The notes under the pieces: generated by a model | Database searches by the model: none | Seen by the model: the letters and a program-made list of their open reading frames with translations, nothing else | What the model was told of the DNA's origin: nothing | NCBI RefSeq assembly: GCF_905147365.1 | Contig: NC_056420.1 | Location: 8,814,001 to 8,878,000 of the forward strand | Reading direction: 5' to 3' | Source of the DNA: Aricia agestis | Taxonomy: Eukaryota > Arthropoda > Insecta > Lepidoptera > Lycaenidae | DNA: 64,000 nucleotides | Shown here: positions 56,483 to 64,000 of the stretch, in pieces | How the letters are laid out: each line of letters begins with the position of its first letter | Numbering within the stretch: position 1 is the stretch's first letter | Translations under genes and position numbers: made by a program

Positions 56483-56912
56483 ATGCATCTATGCCGTAGC
56501 AATGTGCATCTACGCCGTAGCAATGTGCATCTTCGCAATAACTTGCATCTACGCCGTACCCGATGTATGTTTATTTTTCTCTATGGCCGTACCAATGTGC
56601 ATCTACGCAATAGCAATGTCCATTTACGTCGTAGCATTGCTGCCTCTACGGCGCCGTAGCAATGTGCATCTACGCCGTAGCAATATGCATCTACGCCGTA
56701 GCAATGTGCATCCACGCAATAACTTGCATCTACACCGTAGCAATGTGCATCTACGCCGTAGCAATGTGCATCTACGCCGTAGCAATGTGCATCTACGCCG
56801 TAGCAATATGCATCTACGCCGTAGCAATGTGCATCTACGCCGTAGCAATGTGCATCTACATAATAGCAATGAGCTTTCGCGCCGTAGCAATGTTCTTTTA
56901 CGTATTTGTACG
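56483..56912. repeat. 21/18-bp minisatellite, block 2
   Basis: Same units as block 1. More degenerate at its start (CTTCGCAATAACTTGCATC, a non-repeat patch at 56560-56640) and end. It resumes at the LINE 5' end, so blocks 1 and 2 were one array. Confidence 0.9.
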
Positions 56913-57736
56913 CAAAAAACTTTTACAAAAAATGAAGTTCTACACTGCAGCAGTTCATTCCTAATAGTCTCAACACACGGAGGGATTACGTCCACCTAAA
57001 TCATGAATTTGGTGGCCAATAAGTCATCCTCTGAAATTTAAAAAAAATCTTTAAGGGCTTATTTCTTCGTATCCGCAATCATCGCAATCGATTTCAAGCA
57101 GTAGTTTCAAGTGCGACTAAATGCTCTACCCACTAGACCCAACCTCTCCGATAGGAAGTAAGCACACACTAAACTGTGCAAATGAATTTCAATATAAACT
57201 TCACGTCGAAACAAAGTTATTAAGTGGAAACTCCCATAAGCCGGCGCCGAAGGTTGTATGTAAGGCTAATTCAGCGGCAGGTGCCAGAGTCGTACTTAAC
57301 CGGGAATTTGTCGGATAAGTAATGTCGGTTGGCGGCGATCCAGCGGCAGCCGACGACTTCATCACCCCTAATGGTATAGGTATCGTTACATTAACCGACC
57401 CGATACATGGACGGAATTTATCTCAAACAATAGTGGCAGGAACCGGTGGCAGGCACCATGTAGGACGAGAGTTTGATTCAAATCTAATCAGAAATAAAAC
57501 ATTTTTTTTATTTTTTATTTTATTCAAGTGTATGAGCCGAGACAACCAGATATTCGTAATGGGTACGTATAAAGCTCTGCGGCAACGGTCATAAGTGTCC
57601 GACAGAGGAAGTCGAGATTCTTGAAAATATCCCAAGAAAAAATATAAAAAATTAAGCTTTTACTTTAATAAAAATAAGGTACATGTTTACCACACGATAC
57701 CTCCTAAAGTAACTTATATATATGTAAGTCTATACG
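56913..57736. other. No gene recognised; two short open frames in higher-GC DNA
   Basis: 57121-57318 and 57322-57594 are back-to-back open frames in a stretch with higher GC than its surroundings. They show no domain I know and no splice signals that extend them. Could be an old repeat or a conserved non-coding block. Confidence 0.35.
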
Positions 57737-57990
57737 TGGGAGAGCCATGCTTCGGCACGAATGGGCCGGCCCGACCGGAGAAATACGACGTTCTCACAGA
57801 AAACCGGCGTGAAACGGCGTGTTTTTCGTCGTGTGTGTTTCGCCGAGTGAGTTAGTTTACCGGAGGCCCAATCCCCTACCCTATTCCCTTCCCTACCCTC
57901 CCCTATTCCCTTCCCTTCCCATCCCTACCCTCCCCTATTGCAGCTCTTCTGATGCTGCGAGTGTCCATGGGCGACGGAAGACAGAAAAAA
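57737..57990 (+). mobile_element. SINE-like retroposon B, + copy, 3'-truncated
   Basis: TACGTGGGAGAGCCATGCTT, CATTCG-like ATGGGCCGGCCCGACCGGAG, CGGAGGCCCAATCCCCTACC, CAGCTCTTCTGATGCTGCGA; stops after GGGCGACGGAAG. Confidence 0.75.
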
Positions 57991-58135
57991 AAGTAACCGC
58001 CACCGAAACGCCATAGTCGCTGGTCGCTCTTACGTCGATATAATACTATGTACAGAAAATATTCAGCATTTTCAGCATATAATATAAAATATGACCAACT
58101 CTGGCTGCCTTTAGCTCTTTGGCCATACTCTGTAG

Positions 58136-58369
58136 CAGGGGTCACCAATTAGCTTCGCAGTCCACACATTTAAAAAAAAAAATAATTATATTAAACAAAT
58201 GTAATTACGGAAATTACAAAGGTATTTGTTTGTATCAATGAGAAAAGTGAAAATTGTTGTTGCTACATGATAATCAGTATGTCGAGACCGAAATTAATTT
58301 TTGACGAAATTCATCTTCGAACATGCTTAGTCCGCACACAATGGGCGGTCCGCCATTTGGTGACCCCTG
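58136..58369. mobile_element. hAT-type MITE with 8-bp target duplication, second copy
   Basis: CAGGGGTCACCAATTAG at the left, CCATTTGGTGACCCCTG at the right. Flanks CTCTGTAG (58128-58135) and CTCTATAG (58370-58377). Same family as 1083-1327, inverted internally (GACCGAAATTAATTTTTGAC versus its complement there). Confidence 0.88.
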
Positions 58370-58377
58370 CTCTATAG

Positions 58378-59119
58378 TCTATAGCGTACTATGATGCTGG
58401 CAATGCGAGCCGTTCGATTGTAGTTGCACTTCATACACTTCACGCACTTCAAATGAAATCCATTTTAAACTGATAACACTTGAGCCATTCATGCAATGAT
58501 TTAGTACTGAATGGATGGTTCATGTAGCCTTAAACGCATCAGACGCGTTGTTTTGACGAAACAGATAGATGAAGAGGCCTTCCTTGCTGTTGATTTCTAT
58601 TGGGTGTACACTGTACGATCTACGTCACCGCGCAGCGACGTGGCAAACAATGTGGCTTCTCTTTGTGCTGCAATACGCAAGTCTAGACACAAAACTGTAC
58701 TGACAGACGGCTGTGTCAATTAATTCCGTGCCTTGTGGCTTTTAATAGTTAGTTAACCAACCTATTTACTAGTCATAAAATATTTAAAACACGCCATCGT
58801 TACGTCGCGCCGCAAGCAAATGAAATCTGATAGCGATCTGCCAGTTCATTCCATTTAAGACGTGCAGTTACTTAGATTACCTTGCCTTGGTATAAAATAA
58901 TCTTTTTTTATTGCAACTTTAGTTGGACGCAGTAGCGGCGTTAGGGGGGGTGACGATAGGCGACCACCGAGGGCGCCGGATAAAAAGGGGCGCCGAAAGC
59001 AGACAAAAAGGGAAGTCGCAGGTGCCTCATTTTTTAGCACTATCAGAACCAGGATGCCAAATTAATCTTGATTAATCTTGACCAGGGCGCTGGTAGTGCT
59101 AAAACCATAAAGTAATTAT
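58378..59119. other. No gene recognised; possible hAT-like fragment
   Basis: CAGTAGCGGCGTTAGGGGGG at 58929 looks like a hAT terminus, with GGGCGCCGGATAAAAAGGGG following; no second end found. The rest is not recognised. Confidence 0.4.
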
Positions 59120-59386
59120 ACCTGGCGGAATGGAGAAACAAAGGCCTGAGCAAGAGAGATGGCACTATCAGTAACACTGCGTGGTAAAAAGAGACGTGTG
59201 ATACACGACAGCAGCACTCTTTTTTTGACGTCCAGTCGGCACGTGCCGCACGTTGAAAATTTAATCTCAAAGAATTCATGTTCAATCATGCTTGTGTAAG
59301 TGTATACACTACACATATTTTTACACACAGATGAAACCAATTTCAGTTTCGTTTGACAGCTAGAGATTGTTACTCTATTCCGCTAT
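59120..59386 (-). mobile_element. MITE with CCTAGCGGAATAGAG inverted ends, copy 2
   Basis: CCTGGCGGAATGGAGAAACA at the left and CTCTATTCCGCTA at the right; the reverse of 30095-30360. Confidence 0.8.
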
Positions 59387-59557
59387 ATTAACTTTATGGC
59401 TAAAACTGGCACTGATTGGACGTCTACACGTGTGTCTTCGCAGCATCGTGGCGCCCAGATTATTTCGATTTGGATCGAAGTGTTATTAACATATTTTTAT
59501 CATCATCAGCTCGTTATTTTCTGTATATTTCTATAGGTTCCTTCTTAAACATACAAA

Positions 59558-59757
59558 TCCATACTAATATAATAAATGCGAAAGTGTCTGTTTGTCAGTT
59601 ACTTCCTCACGACCAAACCTCTGAACCGATTTTACATAAATTTGGTATGGATATCCTTTGTGTCCCGGGAAAGGAGATACTTTTTATCCCAGAAAAATGT
59701 ACGGTTCCCAAGCAATAAACGAAATTTGGCGCAACGGAGTTGCTGGCGTCATCGAGC
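59558..59757 (+). mobile_element. Helitron-like element, + copy
   Basis: TCCATACTAATATAATAAAT to TTGGCGCAACGGAGTTGCTG and GCGTCATCGAG: intact hairpin, CTAG changed to CGAG. Confidence 0.82.
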
Positions 59758-59928
59758 CTTCCACGTAATACGTAATAAAACTAGAATTTTTTAGCAAATT
59801 CTAGTTTATTATAGTATATTATAACCGTATGTTATCAATTGGTGACTAAATGGGATATCACCTTTACCGTCTATAAATTGGATCTAAACAAGCTTTACGT
59901 ACGCCATTTATCTTCGGCGGGGATGTTC

Positions 59929-59943
59929 GGAACGTTCTAGAAC
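59929..59943. promoter_or_regulatory. Canonical heat-shock element sequence
   Basis: GGAACGTTCTAGAAC contains GAA-CG-TTC-TA-GAA, three alternating units with the exact spacing HSF trimers bind, and AGAACCGAAC follows nearby. No gene starts close by, so function is doubtful. Confidence 0.4.
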
Positions 59944-60187
59944 CGTCCAGAACCGAACATAAATCACAGATCGAAGACGTGAGCAATGCAATCTATTTCG
60001 TTTACAACTATCATCGCTTATGGACGGACTTGTAATTAAAAAGAGAGTGGACGTAATGTGAGGCGATATATTGCCCAATGCCTGATGAAGACGAATGTAT
60101 CGCGACAGGTTGTATAGACTCAAGACATATTAACATGAACCTAATGTTATAATCATCAAATTGATAAGAATCGTATATGTAACCAAC

Positions 60188-60345
60188 TAATTCCCGCAAT
60201 TCCGTTGCGCCAAAATTCGTTTAATGCGCGTATTTTTCCAGGATGAAAAGTATCCTGTCTTTTCCCGGGTCTCAAAGTATCATACCAAACAGCAAAATCA
60301 GTTCAGAAGTTTGGGCGTGAAGAGGTAATAGACAGACGTATGGCG
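60188..60345 (-). mobile_element. Helitron-like element, - strand copy
   Basis: CCCGCAATTCCGTTGCGCC hairpin at the left without CTAG, GGGCGTGAAGAGGTAATAGA at the right; far end lost. Confidence 0.75.
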
Positions 60346-60584
60346 TAAAGCTACGAATAATAAATAGTTTTTATTATTCGTAGCGTTTAAGCAATACTAC
60401 TTAAATGACTAACAATTAGGTATTAAAAAAGGATGCATAATAATATTATGTGGCAATTATCTTTTACCTAATAAAAATAGTTACACAATGCGTAAGCTAC
60501 ACAATTGTCTTTGTCTGTTTCATTAGAAATACTTGATAGATAAGTACAAAACATTGCACAGTATGTGCATTACGTAACTGCCAA

Positions 60585-60776
60585 ACTAATATTATAAATG
60601 CGAAAGTTTATCTGTCCGTCTGTCTGTCTGTCCGTTACCTCTTCATGCTTGAAGTTTGGTATGGAGATACTTCGAGTTACAAAAACAGGACAAAGGATAC
60701 TTTCCATCACGGAAAAATGTACGATTCCCGTGCGATAAACGAATTTTGACGCAACGGAGTTGCTGGCGTCATCTAG
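60585..60776 (+). mobile_element. Helitron-like element, + copy
   Basis: ACTAATATTATAAATGCGAA to GACGCAACGGAGTTGCTGGC and ATCTAG (60771-60776); hairpin intact. Confidence 0.85.
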
Positions 60777-61026
60777 TGTAACTATATTTATTAGTAAGGT
60801 CATTGTGTTACCTTAGCAACGTAAACATCAGTTTACACCAATAACTTATGTATCCTCCGTTAATAAATATAGCGGCGTAGTTATTAGTTAGCTCGTACGC
60901 CGGAAGAACCCACCGCTGGCTGGTAGCCAGACATAATGGCCTCACTTCGCCGTTTGGCTGCGATTAGTTCGGCTAGATAAATTTTAACGCTTCTTAAATA
61001 CAAAGACGTGTTAAGTAATGTAGTAT

Positions 61027-61253
61027 CAGGCGCGGTCGCAACCTGAAATTTTTGGGGGGGTCACTCACTACACTAATATATATTTTTTTTATCTGCGCCC
61101 TCGGACGGTTCTGGGTTGACAGCTGTCTAAGGTCGGATATGGTGGGGATGGCTAGAAATTTCCTTTTATTATTTGGCAAGATTTTGAGATTTTTCAATTT
61201 GACCTTAGATTTTGTTGGGGGGCCATGTGACCCCCCCCTTCGGACCGCGCCTG
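61027..61253. mobile_element. hAT-like MITE (CAGGCGCGGTC)
   Basis: CAGGCGCGGTCGCAAC and CGGACCGCGCCTG are inverted ends. Flanks TGTAGTAT and TGTGGTTT fit a worn 8-bp duplication (6 of 8). G- and C-runs face each other inside the ends. Confidence 0.7.
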
Positions 61254-61359
61254 TGTGGTTTTAGTACAGCATAAAAACGAGCTTTTACTCGGCTTTGTCA
61301 GTGCGTAATAAGTATTTGATCCCCTAGTTTGGTGATGGAATTTTGAAAAATAGTTTCTT

Positions 61360-61512
61360 GTCGCTAAACGTAGGCCTGCCCAATGAGCGCCAACTAACCC
61401 GATCTTGGGCAGCCCTTATCCATCCGCTGCCACTTTCTTCAAATCGTGTATGTTCGCCTAAGCGTTGTCTCCACGTTCAGCAGTGGACATTAGGCTGATG
61501 ATGATGATATTA
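61360..61512 (+). mobile_element. RTE-type LINE 3' fragment
   Basis: GTAGGCCTGCCCAATGAGCG, GGGCAGCCCTTATCCATCCG, TTCAGCAGTGGACATTAGGC then TGATGATGATGAT: the usual tail of this lepidopteran LINE. Confidence 0.65.
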
Positions 61513-61670
61513 TGTATTATGATGTTGGGTGAATTATTTACCTTTTCGGAGCTATGTTGGGAGTTGGGACTGTGCGTTCCTCTGACATCATTTAGCTTTC
61601 CTTTTCAAATAATTATAAATATAACTAATAAAGATACGTAGCTGTTATTAGATCATCTACATACCTACTA

Positions 61671-62034
61671 GCCTCCGTGGTCTAGTGGTACAGAGCGCGG
61701 CTTTTCACTCGGAGGTCGTGGGTTCGATTCCCGCGTTGTAAATATGTTATTTCCAAGTTTGGTTAGGACAATGCAGGCTGATCACCTGATTGTCTGACAA
61801 GTAAGATGATCCATGCGTCGGATGGGCATGTAAAAAGTCGGTCCTGCGCCTGATCTCTCGCCGGTTGTATCGGTCTTCCGTCCCACTGGGTTATGAGAGT
61901 AAAGGAATAGAGAGTGCTCTTGTGTACTGCCTACACACTTGGGCACTATAAAATTACTCCTGCGTAGCTGGCCTGGTTTCAATGAAACCGGCCATCGTCA
62001 CCGAAACTGGTGTGGGAGCTATTATTATTATTAC
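61671..62034 (+). mobile_element. tRNA-derived SINE, near full length
   Basis: Head: TCCGTGGTCTAGTGGTACAG (A box), anticodon region GGCTTTTCACTC (TTC, as in tRNA-Glu), B box GGTTCGATTCC. Body to GAAACTGGTGTGGGAGCT, tail ATT repeats. Possible short duplication around ATACCTACTA and ACATACTA. This is the reference copy for the family in the window. Confidence 0.88.
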
Positions 62035-62177
62035 ATACTAGCCCAAATACGTTCAGATAATTTGAAGTAGCGAAACAATGCAGTAACACGCAAACGCACC
62101 CTATCTGTATGTTCAGCGTGTTTAATTTAAAGAACACGGCTGAATTTGTTATTACTATACGAATAATTGTATGATTT

Positions 62178-62515
62178 TACGTGGGAGAGCCATGGTTCGG
62201 TACGAATGGGCCGGCTCGACCGGAGAAATACCACGTTCTCACAGAAAACCGGCGTGAAACAGCGCTTGCGCTGTGTTTCGCCGAGTGAGTGAGTTTACCG
62301 GAGGCCCAATTCCCTTCCCTATCCTCCCCTATTCCCTTCCCTTCCCATCCCTACCTTCCCCTATTACCCTATTCCCTCTTAAAAGGCCGGCAACGCACCT
62401 GCAGCTCTTCTGATGCTGCGAGTGTTCATGGGCGACGGAAGTTGCTTTCCATCAGGTGACCCGTTTGCTCGTTTGCAGGGGGCAAACGAGCAAACGGGTA
62501 TTAAAAAAAAAAAAA
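62178..62515 (+). mobile_element. SINE-like retroposon B, + copy with A-rich tail
   Basis: ACGTGGGAGAGCCATGGTTC to AGGTGACCCGTTTGCTCGTT, then GGGGGCAAACGAGCAAACGG as a partial inverted repeat and an A run (62502-62515). Confidence 0.8.
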
Positions 62516-62929
62516 AGATTTTAGAAGCTTCATTCTAGTATCTATTTGCCCTATAATCCTGTTTCGATCTTATTCACAAAGTGTGAGCAAGACAGCGCAG
62601 AAACAGGACTACATCGCAAATAGTTACAAGAGTTAGAGTAACAGGAGTGCTAAAGTAAGATATATAGCAGTACATTACCTATATACATCTGTAGATGACT
62701 TAGGAGTTAGGTAACAACTTCACCAAGTTTCTACGAACCTTAACTTTAGAAACCTTAAGAGTAGGTAATGGATACCTATTAGGTCGAAATGAGTATGGAC
62801 AATTTAAAGACCATACATTACTGTTCTATGTAGGTAATTATTGAGTAATTATAATCATGACGTTCATCATTTTTTTATGTTTTACTCGGATCCAACGATG
62901 TCAGTAGCAACGTTAAATACAGTAATGCT
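62516..62929. other. No gene recognised
   Basis: AT-rich, no supported reading frame or named repeat. Confidence 0.4.
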
Positions 62930-63239
62930 AAGTACACGTACTCACATACGGTTTTGCTCGATAGTTTTACTCGAAATCGAGGAAAAACCACCGTGTGGTC
63001 GTGGACCGCATAACTCACAGCTCGATGGCTCGCATCGAGCCAGTTTGAAGGCTCGAATCGAGCCGGCTTGACAAATTTTTGACACAGTTACTCTTCCTTA
63101 GTTTTTATTAGTCGTAGCTAATTTCCTTCGAAATGGAGTAAAACTATCGAGCAATACTGAATGTGTGGACGAAAGCCCGAGCCGTGGTTTTTACTCTACG
63201 TGATTGCTCGATCGAGCAAAACCGTATGTGAGTACTTAC
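62930..63239. mobile_element. Foldback element (CGAGCAAAAC family), copy 2
   Basis: CTCACATACGGTTTTGCTCG at the left and CGAGCAAAACCGTATGTGAG at the right. Inside, GCTCGCATCGAGCC blocks and AAAACTATCGAGCAATACTG match the copy at 27294. It is interrupted at about 63073-63120 by the GTTACTCTTCCTTAGTTTTT block seen elsewhere. Confidence 0.7.
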
Positions 63240-63245
63240 ACTATC

Positions 63246-63317
63246 ACCTCCATCGTGGGTATCGCAGACACAATATGTTTTCAATTGTTATACGGCAGCC
63301 GGCTGAAGCTTGGGGAT
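63246..63317 (+). repeat. Short dispersed repeat (GCGGCAGCCGGCTGC family), copy 4
   Basis: CTCCATCGTGGGTATCGCAG, CAATTGTTATACGGCAGCCG, GGCTGAAGCTTGGGG: same order as copy 1, with the following GATTGATGGGT also shared with copy 1. Confidence 0.75.
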
Positions 63318-64000
63318 TGATGGGTGAAATACATTTTAACATCAATTTCAATATTATGAACACTGTCACCATACCTGCGGGGCTAAAATGGGCACATTTA
63401 GCAATTCCTCTCAATCAATTCAGCAAATGAATTGGAAAATTGTCAAACTGACGAATGTCAAATTAGTACGAATTACCAGACATGAATTACAAGCAGAGTG
63501 ACTATTTTGCGATTTAAAAATATGGATCATTTTATGATTCATAATAATTATGATTCTCAAAATCGAACATTTTAGCCACGCTGGTAATTTCATTATCGCA
63601 ACGAAAATCTTTTAAAGAAAAGAACAAAATCTCATTGCGCCTAAAATGAAACAAATATAATAAACGCCGCGTACTAGCTGAGAAATTGATAAGCAGATGT
63701 ACTTTGGTCGGCTCGGGTTAAGTCGAGACAGCCGACTAGCATTGACATAACTTAACCAAATAACGAATATCCACCGTCGGTCTATAAATAGCTTCCGATA
63801 GTATAATATCACAATGAAAAACATCCAAAATCCTAATGATCCTCCTAATCGTAATTGGAACGCGTAATGCCGCATTAAGAAATTAACGCCGGCCCGTCCT
63901 TGTCCACGAGAACCCCGGGAAAGTCACGTGCGATCCTTTGGAGAGCTCCCCGATACCGTTACAGCTATTTTACGTCTCACAACACCCTTATGTCAAAGTC
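63318..64000. other. No gene recognised
   Basis: The last 680 bases show no supported reading frame. GC rises after 63880, which could be the edge of a feature beyond the window. Confidence 0.4.

Noticed and set aside
61671..61745. A tRNA-Glu gene
   Set aside because: The tRNA-like head continues into a SINE body also found at 38566 and 52537, and its stems are worn.

Overview
The window reads as nuclear DNA of a moth or butterfly (Lepidoptera). It is AT-rich, its genes are split by GT-AG introns, and most of the space is filled by repeats typical of lepidopteran genomes: Helitron-like elements ending in a hairpin plus CTAG, hAT and TAA-flanked MITEs, tRNA-derived SINEs and LINE fragments. 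There is no operon structure, plasmid, phage or CRISPR array. No sequence search could be run; gene models rest on motif recognition and on splice sites whose phases fit exactly.

Layout. (1) 1-7000: the last three coding exons of an hnRNP M / rumpelstiltskin-like RNA-binding protein (+ strand, 839-2316), followed by a long 3' region that may itself be spliced. A possible THAP-domain first exon lies on the - strand at 516-595. (2) 7090-15257 (- strand): a complete ten-exon pickpocket-type DEG/ENaC sodium channel gene, 489 residues, with several MITEs in its introns. (3) 15.3-39.4 kb: a gene-poor, repeat-packed stretch. (4) 39390-43931 (+): a complete six-exon odorant receptor gene, 394 residues. 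(5) 44-64 kb: repeat-rich DNA with a 21/18-bp minisatellite (53637-56912) split by a 5'-truncated LINE carrying a reverse-transcriptase fragment.

The two complete genes are sensory membrane proteins, but they face each other across 24 kb of repeats and nothing shows that they work together. The RNA-binding protein gene and the channel gene are convergent, and two poly(A) signals on opposite strands lie about 30 bp apart near 6.93 kb, so their 3' ends may overlap. I found no new multi-gene system. The most unusual items are the frame-preserving minisatellite with its LINE insertion, the nested transposons with clear target duplications, a channel with an altered His-Gly gating motif and a GC-AG intron, and the possible THAP exon lacking its first zinc ligand.
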